64,000 nt of DNA from Robiginitomaculum antarcticum DSM 21748 (GTDB lineage: Bacteria; Pseudomonadota; Alphaproteobacteria; Caulobacterales; Maricaulaceae), in contig NZ_KB823011.1 of assembly GCF_000365025.1 (NCBI RefSeq), forward strand, positions 1,260,621 through 1,324,620, given 5' to 3'. The notes beneath the pieces are model-generated. The model saw nothing but the letters and a program-made list of their open reading frames with translations. It made no database searches and was not told where the DNA came from. The translations under genes and the position numbers were made by a program. Shown one piece after another: positions 35,701 to 44,436 of this stretch. The first letter of the stretch is position 1; each line of letters begins with the position of its first letter.

Positions 35701-36425
35701 TCGCGGTCTTTGCGCGCGCGTTTAAGCGCCTCGCCAATGGTCTGGCCGAGCACAAAATGACGGCCCATTATTTTCATCGCCTCGCGCATGGCTTTGCGGA
35801 CGACGGGCTCGGAGGCATTATCAACCAGTTTGGAGAGTAGGCCCGCCCCCTGCTTTTTATCCAGCGTGACCACCTTGCCCGCCACCATTAAGCCCCATGT
35901 CGAAGCATTGGCGAAGAGGCTCTCGGATTGTCCGAGATGGGCGTTCCAATTGGCCCCGCCGATCTTGTCTTCAATCAGGGCGTCTGCCGTGTCCTTGTCG
36001 GGCACACGCAAAAGCGCTTCGGCCAGACACATCAGCAAAACGCCTTCGCGGGTATCCAGCGAATACTCTAAAAGAAGCGCGTCGATTTTATGCAGGCCTT
36101 CGCCGTTGTGACGCACGGCGGCAATCAACTCCCCGGCCAGTTCTTCAATCTGCTGTGCTTCATTGCCGCGCGGCGCCGCAAGCGGCGTAAGGCGGGTGAG
36201 CCAATCCGTTTCATCAACGTCATAATGCGCTGTCACCGATGGCCAGATGTCTTCGGGCGGGCGGTTCGTGAACTCGGTCTTGAGAACGTCTACAGGATTA
36301 AATGTCATATGCGCGCCCGAAAATGCGCTCGTGTCGGCGCGGGGTGAAAGGAGCTGATTATCGTGTAAATCTGTGCTCGCAAAGCGAAAAGACGTCCCAT
36401 ATCGCGTTAACACCTTGCTAGCCAT
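32799..36425 (-). CDS. putA: bifunctional proline dehydrogenase / L-glutamate gamma-semialdehyde dehydrogenase
   Basis: 1208 residues. The N-terminal PRODH barrel (R-L-V-K-G-A-Y-W-D-A-E, Y-P-Q-F-A-T-H-N-A-H) is FAD-dependent. The aldehyde dehydrogenase half has I-A-E-T-G-G-L-N-A and the nucleophile in S-A-G-Q-R-C-S-S-A. A C-terminal extension resembles the domain seen in longer PutA proteins. It oxidises proline to glutamate with channelling of the intermediate. No ribbon-helix-helix domain is present, so it cannot repress its own gene as the E. coli form does. An in-frame ATG at 36308 is an alternative start. Confidence 0.96.
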   Translation of the reverse strand: MASKVLTRYGTSFRFASTDLHDNQLLSPRADTSAFSGAHMTFNPVDVLKTEFTNRPPEDIWPSVTAHYDVDETDWLTRLTPLAAPRGNEAQQIEELAGELIAAVRHNGEGLHKIDALLLEYSLDTREGVLLMCLAEALLRVPDKDTADALIEDKIGGANWNAHLGQSESLFANASTWGLMVAGKVVTLDKKQGAGLLSKLVDNASEPVVRKAMREAMKIMGRHFVLGQTIGEALKRARKDRDLGASHSFDMLGEAALTEEDASRYEAAYAAAITAMGKERYEGKTNRAATISIKLSALHPRYDVSQTDRVMTEMSARVKRLLVQARSEGVGVNIDAEEADRLELSLKLYEQLFTDPDLLGWGELGIVVQAYSKRALPVLAWITALAKYHKQRIPVRLVKGAYWDAELKKSQQKGLPDYPVYTQKPATDLSYLACARFMLSKATEGAIYPQFATHNAHSVAAIRAMAPEDRNYEFQRLNGMGDALYDEVLKRFGVNVCIYAPVGHHKDLLAYLVRRLLENGANSSFVHRLIDAQTPIGELTTHPVNDLNLSLSPIPKPAHILPGRENSRGVNLDIESQWQPLRKAVETAAQTKPVAKPIILGKEKRGEAQPLPCPFDHSQIAGHVIWAKPEDVTAALDKKVKSDWPVAQRAVWARDLADRLDADMPALIALCQSEAGKTWQDGIDEIREAVDFCRYYADQLEALPDSFIGSNGQSVSLDYAPRGTFACISPWNFPLAIFLGQVVAALLGANRVIAKPAQQTPLIAYAASRHMMDAGLPKDRYIFAPGGPDLGQTITAHPAIDGLAFTGSTNTARKINQSLAARDAAPAIVIAETGGLNAMIVDSTALPEQVAVDAVRSAFHSAGQRCSSARILYLQDEIYDRVVPMITGMMAQLRLGDPRPRAADIGPVIDAQAKSKLDAHIQAHKNNIVYQTAMDAACDAGTFVAPTLIKVGGITDLVEEQFGPVLHVARFKASKLDAVISDINASGYGLTFGVQSRIDATCTRIAKAVRVGNVYVNRDQVGAVVGVQPFGGRGLSGTGPKAGGPHYLPRFMNVTAAELTDPSMVWREGLAKIELAETPLPGPTGEDNRLSYAPKGTIAVLCGAPKFQVIADDMAYCATLAGNVVIIADNYEKLPQDIDGIVYAGPADNVVELNRKLANREGAIILRFFISDAKRAPLPDDLHYFVTEKVITINTAAIGGNAELLGLS

Positions 36426-36519
36426 ATGTGTTTAGCCTTCATTAAGACTTGATTCGCGCGCCGGGGCGGCGCCGCGATATTTGATTGGGCGCGCAAGGCC
36501 GCGCCGTGGGAGAGACACT

Positions 36520-36957
36520 ATGGGATTTATGACAATTATTCCCCTCATGTTCATTCCGGTGGCGATTTATAACGTCATCGCATGGAGCGGGGAAACATTT
36601 GCCAGTGCAGACTGGGTGCGCGCGCGGCTCGATACTGACTTCATATCTGTGCCGATGGCGTCCGGCGCGACATGGGATATTACCCCCGGCGCGGCGCTGA
36701 TTGCGCTCGCTTTATTGATGCTATTTTTTGAACTTTTAAAATCGACAGGCACAGGCAAAGCCGCCGTGATGAATCACGCTTTCTCTATGGTAATCTTTAT
36801 CGTCTGTCTGATCGAGTTTTTGATGTTCGGCGCTTTTGCCAGCTCGATCTTCTTTTTAATAACTTTGATGACTCTGCTGGACGTTATGGCCGGATTTATG
36901 GTCACAATCGCCGCTGCACGCCGTGATTTCGGTGTCGGAGAAGGCTTTGGTGATTAA
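36520..36957 (+). CDS. small inner-membrane protein, upstream partner of an EAL protein
   Basis: 145 residues from an ATG preceded by GGGAGAG. Four predicted transmembrane helices (about 2-22, 50-70, 80-105, 108-130). No known motif is recognised; similar short membrane proteins are common in alphaproteobacteria. The stop TAATG overlaps the start of the EAL gene by one base, so the two are coupled, and this protein could link a membrane signal to cyclic-di-GMP breakdown. Confidence 0.7.
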   Translation: MGFMTIIPLMFIPVAIYNVIAWSGETFASADWVRARLDTDFISVPMASGATWDITPGAALIALALLMLFFELLKSTGTGKAAVMNHAFSMVIFIVCLIEFLMFGAFASSIFFLITLMTLLDVMAGFMVTIAAARRDFGVGEGFGD

Positions 36958-38609
36958 TGCCGTCTGCGCCTGTTCATATGACCGATATGGACTGCGCCGC
37001 GCGTATGGCGCTGGATCTCACAGGCGCGGTCTGCGCCATTATCGATGACGGGTGCATTACATTTGAAAGTATCTCGGCGGCGGAAGCTTTATTTGGCTTT
37101 GACGCGGGAGATGCGCCAAAAACGGTCAATGCGTTGGCGGCTAATATGACAGGCATGGAGCGCGACGCCGCGCTGCAAACCCTTCGCTTCGACGGATCAA
37201 AATACCGGATACCCTATACGTACACCCGCCCTGATGGCGCTAAAATCACGCTCGAAGAACACACGCGCAGATTATCCGGTGAGGGCGAGCGCGCGACAAA
37301 GCTGCTTATTGTGTGGCGTGATATTTCGACTCAGGCGGCGCGGATAGATGACGCCTTGCGCCATGGCAGCCGCTGTACCGTAACCGGCCTGCCCAAGGGC
37401 GCGGCTGCGAGCACCGCGGTGCAAACACTGATTGATGTATCCGCGCGGTTTGGCATGTCTGGAGCACTGATGGCGTTTAAAATCGCTGACATCGATAGAT
37501 TATATATCGAGCATGGGCAGACCGCTTTGAACCGTATTTTGCGCGAAATATCGCTGCGCATGAGTGACGTCTTAGACGCGCCGGAGTTTGCCGCCCGGGT
37601 CTCGCATGACACATTTATAGCCGGATTATACGGCGAAGACGGGAGCGCTGATCTGTCGCGTTTCGGCGCGCTGATGACGCAGATAACAGACCCGCCCTTT
37701 ATCCTGCCCAGAGGCGCGGTCAGGGCCGCTTTTGACACGGCTCACATCACAATTGATGATAACAGCGCGGATGCGCGCGCGGCGCTGTTCAGTCTTAAGC
37801 AGAAATTGGACGGCAGCGATGCGCAGGAGACGCCGCGTGATATCGATAACGTCTTCACTGCAGATGATATATTGAGCGCGCTCGAAGAGCAGCGTATTAC
37901 GCTGGCTTACCAACCCATCGTTGATGCGCGCGATGCATCCGTCCATCATTTCGAAGCGCTGTTGCGCTTGACCTTGCCGGATGGCCGCCGCGTTTCAGCG
38001 TGGCCGCTGATTGATGCGGCTGAACGTTTGGGTCTTGTGCATTTGCTCGATAAGCGCGCTCTGGATATTGCGACGCAAATGCTGGCGGCGCGTCATGACA
38101 TCGCGCTCGCGCTCAATATTTCCGCAGCCACGCTCCAGAATGCGGACGCGGCCAGAGACTATATCGCCGCGCTCAACGCGCTGGGCCCGCAGGCGGCGCA
38201 GCTGACGATAGAGCTGACCGAGACGGTAGCGCTGGATGATCCTTCAGCGGCAGGCGCGTTTTCCGGCCGCGTCCGCGCGCTGGGCTGCCGCTTCGCTGTC
38301 GATGATTTTGGCGCAGGACACACCAGCTTCCAGAACCTGCTCGCGATCGAAGCCGACCAGATTAAAATCGATGGCAGCTTTGTCCGCGATATTGCCCTGA
38401 CTCCGCACAAGCAGGTCTTCGTCAAAATGATTGTTGATATGGCGCAGACTTTTGACGTTAAAACTGTCGCAGAATTTGTCACCAATGACGCCGATGCCGA
38501 CATGCTGCGCCGTTTCGGCGTCGATTATTTGCAAGGCTATTTATACGGCGCGCCTGTCGCCACTCCCGACTGGCCGCTCCGGTCTGCACGATTGGCCGAG
38601 ACCGGATAG
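36957..38609 (+). CDS. EAL-domain cyclic-di-GMP phosphodiesterase with PAS-like and degenerate GGDEF domains
   Basis: 550 residues. A PAS-like N-terminus (about 10-120) and a GGDEF-fold domain in which the GGDEF motif reads S-H-D-T-F, so it should not make cyclic-di-GMP. The EAL domain keeps the catalytic set: E333-A-L, L-A-L-N-I-S, E-L-T-E-T, V-D-D-F-G-A-G, Q-I-K-I-D-G, V-A-E-F and Y-L-Q-G-Y. It should be an active phosphodiesterase acting on the motile/attached switch. Coupled to the small membrane protein upstream. Confidence 0.9.
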   Translation: MPSAPVHMTDMDCAARMALDLTGAVCAIIDDGCITFESISAAEALFGFDAGDAPKTVNALAANMTGMERDAALQTLRFDGSKYRIPYTYTRPDGAKITLEEHTRRLSGEGERATKLLIVWRDISTQAARIDDALRHGSRCTVTGLPKGAAASTAVQTLIDVSARFGMSGALMAFKIADIDRLYIEHGQTALNRILREISLRMSDVLDAPEFAARVSHDTFIAGLYGEDGSADLSRFGALMTQITDPPFILPRGAVRAAFDTAHITIDDNSADARAALFSLKQKLDGSDAQETPRDIDNVFTADDILSALEEQRITLAYQPIVDARDASVHHFEALLRLTLPDGRRVSAWPLIDAAERLGLVHLLDKRALDIATQMLAARHDIALALNISAATLQNADAARDYIAALNALGPQAAQLTIELTETVALDDPSAAGAFSGRVRALGCRFAVDDFGAGHTSFQNLLAIEADQIKIDGSFVRDIALTPHKQVFVKMIVDMAQTFDVKTVAEFVTNDADADMLRRFGVDYLQGYLYGAPVATPDWPLRSARLAETG

Positions 38610-38611
38610 CG

Positions 38612-39211
38612 TTATTTAAGATAGGGCTTAATACGCTTAGCAATAGTTTCAGGACTATCATCTTTGGTGAAAAAGGCGGCGAATTTGCCGTCCTTATCCA
38701 TCAGATACATCAAGCTCGAATGATCTACCGTGTAATCATCCGTGTCGGCGCCCATCGAAACCTTTTTTGCGTAAACTTTAAACGCGGCTTTGGCGGTGTC
38801 GACTTGCTCTACGCTTCCGGTCAAACCGATTAAATTATCCGGAAAGCCGTTTCCGGTCACATATTGCGCCATGATACCAGGTGTATCGCGTTCGGGATCG
38901 AGTGAGATTAAAATCGTCTGCAATTTTTCAGCATCTCTACCGAGCAGGTCTGTTGCCGCGCCCATTTGCTGTAAGCCCATCGGGCACACATCCGGACAAT
39001 AGGTAAAGCCAAAATAGATCAGCTGCGGCTGACCGAGGAAGTCTTTGTCGGTCACAGTTTCGCCTGCGCCGTTGACCAAAGTAAACGGCCCGCCGACCTG
39101 CGCTGTTCCTGAGCTTACCACCGGGCCGGAGCGCGCCACAGGCGTTTCGGGCTGACAAGCGGGAAGAACGGCCAGTGATAATAGAGCCGAGAGAATAAAT
39201 ACGGTTTTCAT
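38612..39211 (-). CDS. SCO1/SenC family copper chaperone lipoprotein
   Basis: 199 residues. A lipoprotein signal (L-P-A-C, C19) and a thioredoxin-like fold with the copper ligands C72-x3-C76 and H164. Sco proteins deliver copper to the CuA site of cytochrome oxidase or act as thiol-disulfide enzymes. In Rhodobacter the SenC/PrrC gene sits with regB/regA, as here. It is divergent from regB. Confidence 0.94.
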   Translation of the reverse strand: MKTVFILSALLSLAVLPACQPETPVARSGPVVSSGTAQVGGPFTLVNGAGETVTDKDFLGQPQLIYFGFTYCPDVCPMGLQQMGAATDLLGRDAEKLQTILISLDPERDTPGIMAQYVTGNGFPDNLIGLTGSVEQVDTAKAAFKVYAKKVSMGADTDDYTVDHSSLMYLMDKDGKFAAFFTKDDSPETIAKRIKPYLK

Positions 39212-39272
39212 AATGCACTCCGGTTAAATACGGGCTTTGCGCGGGCCATAGCGCGTGGCAAGCTGTGCGTCT

Positions 39273-40601
39273 ATGAGACCGGACATCGCAGAAGATTTAC
39301 CCGAACAGTCACAGCGCAGTGGACTTGCGCGTATCGCGCCGGGTCGGCTGCGTCGCAGTACGCTCGTCAATTTGCGCTGGGGCGCCGTCGCCGGACAGGC
39401 TTTGGCCGTTCTCATCGTCGTTCTGGGTCTGCGCTTTGCAATGCCGGTATTGCCTGCCATTGCGGTTATCGGAACCAGCGCGCTGGTCAATCTGGCCGTG
39501 GCGATACTCGCGCCGCTGGACCGCCGCGTCTCTGATGGAGAGGCCGTGTTGCAGCTGGGTTTTGATATCGTGCAGCTTGCCGCATTATTATGGTTGTCGG
39601 GCGGACTGACCAACCCTTTCGTCTTATTATTTATCGGCCCCGTGGTGACCAGCGCGGCGACCCTGCGTTTGCCCGTGGTCGCCTTCCTTATGGGATTGAC
39701 GGCAATGCTTTCGCTGATTTTGATGCATTATAGCGCGCCGCTTCCGTGGTTTGCAGGGCAGTCATTTTCGCTGCCTGCGACCTATAAATTTGGCCTGTGG
39801 ACGGCGCTGATGATCGGTATGGGATTTACCTCGCTTTATGCGTGGCGGGCCTCCTCGGAATCACAGCGTATGTCCAATGCGCTGTCGGTAACAGAAGCTG
39901 TGTTGGCGCAAGAGCAAAAGCTTTCCGCGCTGGGTGGCCTTGCGGCGGCGGCGGCGCATGAGCTGGGCACGCCGCTGGCCACTATACAAGTCACGGCTAA
40001 GGAAATGGCCAATGAGCTTCCACCGGATAGCGGGATGTATGAAGATGCGCGATTGGTCGTGGATCAGGCCAAACGCTGCCGCGATATATTGCAACAGCTC
40101 GGACGCCGTGGCGATGAAGGCGACGCCATTCACGATGTCATTACATTGGGCGGGTTATTTGATGAGGTGGTCGACCCCTTCACCGGCTTCGGAACGCAGA
40201 TCGAGATTGAGCTGATGGATCACACGGGAACCCTTGCGCTTCGCCGCTCGCCGGAGATTATTTACGGCCTGACAAATTTGGTCGAGAACGCCGTGGATTT
40301 CGCCCGCACCACCGTCACCCTGCGCGGGCGATGGGATAATGAATATGTCCATATTGATGTGCTCGATGACGGCAAAGGGTTTGAGCCGCAAGTGCGCTCG
40401 CGGCTCGGCGAGCCTTATGTGACATCGCGTGAGGGCCGCGCGGATCAAGCTGGCGGGCTGGGTCTGGGATTCTTTATTGCGAAAACCCTGATTGAGCGCA
40501 CGGGCGGGACTGTCACCTTTGGTAACCGACGCCGCAATCCGGGGGCATTTGTGCGGATACGCTGGCCCCGCGCGCGGTTTGAGGCGCGCGCAAAATTGTA
40601 G
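39273..40601 (+). CDS. regB: redox-sensing histidine kinase RegB/PrrB/ActS-type
   Basis: 442 residues. Six N-terminal membrane helices contain the quinone-sensing heptad G-G-L-T-N-P-F (110-116). H229 in A-A-H-E-L-G-T-P is the phospho-acceptor. C269 in A-K-R-C-R-D-I-L corresponds to the redox-switch Cys of RegB. The ATPase has N-x-x-x-N-A and G-G-L-G-L-G-F. It controls photosynthesis, respiration, nitrogen or carbon genes in other alphaproteobacteria. I chose ATG at 39273 over GTG at 39255. Confidence 0.94.
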   Translation: MRPDIAEDLPEQSQRSGLARIAPGRLRRSTLVNLRWGAVAGQALAVLIVVLGLRFAMPVLPAIAVIGTSALVNLAVAILAPLDRRVSDGEAVLQLGFDIVQLAALLWLSGGLTNPFVLLFIGPVVTSAATLRLPVVAFLMGLTAMLSLILMHYSAPLPWFAGQSFSLPATYKFGLWTALMIGMGFTSLYAWRASSESQRMSNALSVTEAVLAQEQKLSALGGLAAAAAHELGTPLATIQVTAKEMANELPPDSGMYEDARLVVDQAKRCRDILQQLGRRGDEGDAIHDVITLGGLFDEVVDPFTGFGTQIEIELMDHTGTLALRRSPEIIYGLTNLVENAVDFARTTVTLRGRWDNEYVHIDVLDDGKGFEPQVRSRLGEPYVTSREGRADQAGGLGLGFFIAKTLIERTGGTVTFGNRRRNPGAFVRIRWPRARFEARAKL

Positions 40602-40640
40602 CCGGATAATGAGTTATGCAAAAATGCAGATCCGCTCTGT

Positions 40641-40669
40641 CTGACAAATCAATCGAAAACACCTATATA
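40641..40669 (+). promoter_or_regulatory. predicted sigma70-type promoter of regA
   Basis: CTGACA at 40641-40646 and TATATA at 40664-40669 are 17 bases apart, about 85 bases before the regA start. The regulator can thus be expressed independently of regB, as in Rhodobacter. Confidence 0.55.
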
Positions 40670-40753
40670 GACGTAGGAACCCAAGGACTATAACATTCCG
40701 ACACATGTAGAGCAGCGTGACCATCGTGGCCGCGCGACATACAGGAGACGACA

Positions 40754-41302
40754 ATGTCGACAAAATACGACCTTCCCGAAGATGCTACATTAATGATGCT
40801 GGACGATGACGGCCCGTTTCGAAACCGCATGGCCCGCGCCTTAGAGCAGCGCGGATTTACCGTCAGCGCGCTTGAAACCGTAACTGAAGCCAAAGCCGTC
40901 GCGCGCGCCAATCCCCCCGCCTTTGCGGTTCTGGATATGCGGCTGGAGGACGGCAACGGCCTCGACGTTGTCGAAGAGCTGTACCGCGCGCGTCCCGATT
41001 GCAAAATTGTGATGCTGACGGGGTACGGCAATCTGGCGACTGCCGTCGCCGCCGTCAAAGCCGGCGCGGTGGACTATCTCGCCAAGCCTGCTGACGCCGA
41101 TGATGTCTGCAAAGCTTTGCTCGCCATGCCCGGCGATAGTCCCGAGCCGCCGGAAAACCCGATGAGCGCCGACCGCGTACGCTGGGAACATATTCAGCGC
41201 GTCTATGAGCTATGCGGGAAAAACGTTTCTGAAACGGCGCGCCGACTGAACATGCACCGCCGCACATTGCAGCGTATTTTGGCGAAACGGGCGCCGCGCT
41301 GA
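40754..41302 (+). CDS. regA: response regulator RegA/PrrA/ActR-type
   Basis: 182 residues. Receiver with acidic D17/D18/D19, phospho-acceptor D61 and K111; C-terminal Fis-type helix-turn-helix (S-E-T-A-R-R-L-N-M-H-R-R-T-L-Q-R-I-L), the near-invariant DNA reader of this family. AGGAGA lies 5 bases before ATG. Partner of RegB; activates or represses redox-linked genes. Confidence 0.96.
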   Translation: MSTKYDLPEDATLMMLDDDGPFRNRMARALEQRGFTVSALETVTEAKAVARANPPAFAVLDMRLEDGNGLDVVEELYRARPDCKIVMLTGYGNLATAVAAVKAGAVDYLAKPADADDVCKALLAMPGDSPEPPENPMSADRVRWEHIQRVYELCGKNVSETARRLNMHRRTLQRILAKRAPR

Positions 41303-41345
41303 GCGATTAAATTTTCTGTGCGGGGGATAGAAAATCGCGAATCGC
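41303..41345. terminator. hairpin between convergent regA and the sirtuin gene
   Basis: GCGATT and ATTTTCT pair with AGAAAAT and AATCGC around an 11-base loop. Placed between two convergent genes, it is likely a shared terminator. Confidence 0.5.
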
Positions 41346-41377
41346 CGTGCCCGTTGCGCCGCGCTAAAAGCCGCGCA

Positions 41378-42085
41378 CTACCCCGCAAGAATATTTTCGA
41401 CCCAGGCCGGAACGGTGTTTCCGGCTTTGCCGAGGCGGGTCTCGTCGAAATAAAGGTTGCCCTCTGATGGCTCGAGATTTAGCTCCAGCGTCTGCGCGCC
41501 GTAATGCTTAGCGACGCGCACAAATCCGGCGGCGGGATAGACCGCGCCGCTGGTCCCGATAGAGACGAATAAATCGCACTGGCTAAGCGCGCGGTCTATG
41601 GCGTCCATGTGATGCGGAATTTCGCCGAACCAGACGATGTCGGGACGAACGGTTCCAACCGTCCTGCAAGCGAGGCACGGCGTATCGACACTAACATCGC
41701 CGTCCCAATCTGCGTGAAAATCACAGGCTGTGCAAAACACACGTTTCAGTTCTCCATGCATATGCAGGACATATTTCGCCCCGCCGCGCTCGTGCAGATC
41801 ATCCACATTCTGGGTGACAATCATGACGTCACCGCCGCGCGCCCTAATCTCAGATTGCAGGCGGGCCAGTGCAATATGGGCGGCGTTGGGCGTCACGGTT
41901 TTGAGAGCTGCGCGCCGCAAATTATAAAATCGTTGAACAAGCACGGGATCCGCGGCAAAGCCTTCGGGGGTAGCGACCTGCTCCACCGGATGATCTTCCC
42001 ACAGCCCGCCTGCATCACGGAAGGTTTTAATCCCGCTCTCGGCGCTAATCCCCGCGCCGGATAATATGACGATGTTCTTGCTCAT
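41378..42085 (-). CDS. cobB: NAD-dependent protein deacylase (class III sirtuin)
   Basis: 235 residues. G-A-G-I-S-A-E-S-G-I and Q-N-V-D-D-L-H bind NAD; H110 is catalytic. The structural zinc is held by C118, C121, C137 and C140. Y54 and R57 form the Y-x-x-R pair typical of desuccinylase/demalonylase sirtuins, so succinyl-lysine is a plausible substrate besides acetyl-lysine. It removes regulatory acyl groups from metabolic enzymes. Confidence 0.95.
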   Translation of the reverse strand: MSKNIVILSGAGISAESGIKTFRDAGGLWEDHPVEQVATPEGFAADPVLVQRFYNLRRAALKTVTPNAAHIALARLQSEIRARGGDVMIVTQNVDDLHERGGAKYVLHMHGELKRVFCTACDFHADWDGDVSVDTPCLACRTVGTVRPDIVWFGEIPHHMDAIDRALSQCDLFVSIGTSGAVYPAAGFVRVAKHYGAQTLELNLEPSEGNLYFDETRLGKAGNTVPAWVENILAG

Positions 42086-42111
42086 CGCGCCAAGAGATAT
42101 AGAAACGCATT

Positions 42112-42588
42112 ATGCGTCAAGACCATAAACCTTCAGTCCTCTTCGTCTGCCTCGGAAACATATGCCGCAGCCCTACTGCAGAGGCCGTATTTCGCGCACG
42201 CGCCAAAGCCGCCGGATTGGACGTCGAAATAGACAGCGCGGGCACAGGTGCATGGCATGCCGGAGAGCCGCCGGACGCGCGCGCGATGGACGCAGGAGAG
42301 CGGCGCGGCTATGATTTTACCGGCCAAAGCGCGCGGGCGGTTGAAGGTCTGGATTTTGCTCGCTTTGATTATGTACTGGCCATGGACAGTGAAAACCTTG
42401 CCCATCTAAATGCGATGAAACCCGTCACTTATTCAGGGCATTTGGGACTGTTTTGCGATTTTAGCGGCGCGCAGGATACAGGCCGTGATGTGCCAGACCC
42501 CTATTATGGCGGGCCGCAGGGCTTTGAAACTGTGCTGGATATGATTGAGCGCGCCAGTGACGGCTTGATTGCGAAAATTAGATCCTAG
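42112..42588 (+). CDS. low-molecular-weight protein-tyrosine phosphatase
   Basis: 158 residues. P-loop V-C-L-G-N-I-C-R-S with C13 and R19, and the general acid in V-P-D-P-Y-Y-G-G. Eukaryote-like LMW phosphatases in bacteria often regulate polysaccharide export kinases or act on free phosphotyrosine; no partner kinase is near. The stop overlaps the convergent nth stop by 4 bases. Confidence 0.94.
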   Translation: MRQDHKPSVLFVCLGNICRSPTAEAVFRARAKAAGLDVEIDSAGTGAWHAGEPPDARAMDAGERRGYDFTGQSARAVEGLDFARFDYVLAMDSENLAHLNAMKPVTYSGHLGLFCDFSGAQDTGRDVPDPYYGGPQGFETVLDMIERASDGLIAKIRS

Positions 42589-43274
42589 TTTTTCGGCTGC
42601 GTCTTTTTACTATATTTGCAAATATCGATAACCGCGCAGTTCTGGCATCTGGGCGTGCGCGCCACGCAGGTATAGCGCCCGTGCAGGATCAGCCAATGAT
42701 GGGCGTGAAGTAAATGCTCGTCTGCTGTGACGCGAAGCAGATTAAGCTCAACCTCCAGCGGGTCTTTACCGGGCGCCATGCCTGTCCGGTTTGAGACGCG
42801 AAAAATATGCGTATCAACCGCCATAGCGGGGATATTATAGGCCTCATTGAGCACGACATTAGCGGTTTTGCGCCCCACGCCCGGAAGGCGCATAAGCTCC
42901 TCACGGCTGCGCGGAACCTCACCGGCAAAGTCATCAATAATCATTTTTGACAGCGCAATGACGTTCTTGGATTTATTGCGATAAAGCCCAATTGTTTTTA
43001 TATAATCACGTACCGTATCCTCACCCAGATCAAGCATTTTTTGCGGCGTATCGGCCACGGCAAATAACGGCCCGGTCGCCTTGTTCACACCAACATCCGT
43101 CGCCTGCGCGGAGAGGGCGACGGCGACGGTCAGCGTATAGGGATTGGAGTAAACCAACTCCGTGCGCGGGGCGGGATCGAGAGCTTTGAGGCGTTCATAC
43201 AGCATATGAATTCGCGCCCGCGTCAGTTTTGGACGCGGGAGCTTTTTATACAGTTTTTCTTTTTGAGGTGTCAC
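42585..43274 (-). CDS. nth: endonuclease III
   Basis: 229 residues. The helix-hairpin-helix L-P-G-V-G-R-K-T-A carries the catalytic Lys; the catalytic Asp is in V-D-T-H-I-F-R-V. The iron-sulfur cluster uses the C-x6-C-x2-C-x5-C pattern near the end. It removes oxidised pyrimidines in base-excision repair. I chose GTG at 43274, one base after the flavin reductase stop and with AAAGG upstream; longer frames start inside that gene. Confidence 0.93.
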   Translation of the reverse strand: MTPQKEKLYKKLPRPKLTRARIHMLYERLKALDPAPRTELVYSNPYTLTVAVALSAQATDVGVNKATGPLFAVADTPQKMLDLGEDTVRDYIKTIGLYRNKSKNVIALSKMIIDDFAGEVPRSREELMRLPGVGRKTANVVLNEAYNIPAMAVDTHIFRVSNRTGMAPGKDPLEVELNLLRVTADEHLLHAHHWLILHGRYTCVARTPRCQNCAVIDICKYSKKTQPKN

Positions 43275-43275
43275 G

Positions 43276-43830
43276 TCAGCCTTTGCGGGCGACGCGGGTT
43301 TTGAGACCGTCGGCGAATTTTTCAGCGAGTTTGATATCATTGTCACGCGCGAGCAAGCCATCATCTGTAAACGCATCGCCAGCATTTCCGACGCCGCATT
43401 GCACCGGGAGAACTTCGCCCCCCAGACGGCCCAGAATGTAATTGATCTGGCGCATGCACATAATGCCGCTCATCGCGCCGGGGGTGCAGGACGCAATCCC
43501 AAAAACCGGGCTATGGTAATGCTTCATATCGCCCAGCCGTGTCAGCCAATCAATCGTATTTTTCAGCAGACCCGGCAGGCCGCCATTATATTCCGGCGAG
43601 ACTATAATCACGGCGTCATGGGATTTAAAGTGCGCAGCCAGCTTTTTGGCGGACTCAGGCGCACCATGCTTGTCTTCCCAATCGCCGTTATAAATCGGCA
43701 TGTCATAATCGGAGAGCGAGATTTGCGTGACCTCAAATCCGGCATCCTCTAATTTTAGGATGAGCGCGCCCGTCAGTTTGCGATTGATAGAGCCACTGCG
43801 GGTCGATCCGGAAAAAATAAGTGCTTTCAT
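43276..43830 (-). CDS. NADPH-dependent FMN reductase
   Basis: 184 residues. F-S-G-S-T-R-S-G-S-I-N binds the FMN phosphate, and S-P-E-Y-N-G-G-L-P-G-L-L-K-N is the family signature. Members reduce flavins or quinones using NAD(P)H (the chromate-reductase/azoreductase group). Substrate unknown. It lies directly upstream of nth on the same strand. Confidence 0.92.
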   Translation of the reverse strand: MKALIFSGSTRSGSINRKLTGALILKLEDAGFEVTQISLSDYDMPIYNGDWEDKHGAPESAKKLAAHFKSHDAVIIVSPEYNGGLPGLLKNTIDWLTRLGDMKHYHSPVFGIASCTPGAMSGIMCMRQINYILGRLGGEVLPVQCGVGNAGDAFTDDGLLARDNDIKLAEKFADGLKTRVARKG

Positions 43831-43914
43831 GTCAGTCCTGTCATTTGGAATTTGCTAAAGTGTGATTATATTACGTATAAGAGTTACTCACCGCGTGACG
43901 GAAAGCTGAATTAA

Positions 43915-44367
43915 ATGATTCTTGTTGTTATCACCATTTGCCTCGTCGTGGCGTTTATTTTCGCTTTGCGTACATTTACAGGCTATCGCGGCCTCACCGC
44001 AGAAGCCCTACGTGAATATAATTACCGCCGAGAGGACGGCCTGGTTCCGACTAATGTCACCGAAACGCAATTTGTCACGGCCTATCGCCGCGCTCATGGC
44101 CCGCGCGGAGCGGCCTATATTGCTATAACCATGATCGGAGTCTGTTTGATAACGCCTGTTTTGCTCATCGCCATGCAATGGGGCTATGAATATCTCTGGC
44201 GCTGGTCGGGTCAGCCGCGCGAATTTGAGCCCGGATATCTGGTTTGGCAGTTCATGCTGTTTGGCGGCTTGCTGGCCGGCTGGGCCGTGACGGCCTTTAT
44301 GGGGGCGCGTATATATTATCGCGGCGCGTCCGGAACGCTGGATGACGAACTGGCCAGAATAGCCTAA
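43915..44367 (+). CDS. hypothetical membrane protein, three transmembrane helices
   Basis: 150 residues with helices at about 1-18, 66-90 and 110-132, and a polar stretch (about 25-60) between the first two. No family is recognised. It is followed 69 bases later by lemA on the same strand, so a loose association with that pair is possible. Confidence 0.55.
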   Translation: MILVVITICLVVAFIFALRTFTGYRGLTAEALREYNYRREDGLVPTNVTETQFVTAYRRAHGPRGAAYIAITMIGVCLITPVLLIAMQWGYEYLWRWSGQPREFEPGYLVWQFMLFGGLLAGWAVTAFMGARIYYRGASGTLDDELARIA

Positions 44368-44436
44368 CACTCACCCAATGACTGGCTTGACGGCGCATCC
44401 CTAAATCGCGACATTAGCCCCATATAAGGGGGCCGT

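Noticed and set aside
39255-39272. GTG start for regB at 39255
   Set aside because: The ATG at 39273 gives a more typical RegB N-terminus, and neither has a strong ribosome site.
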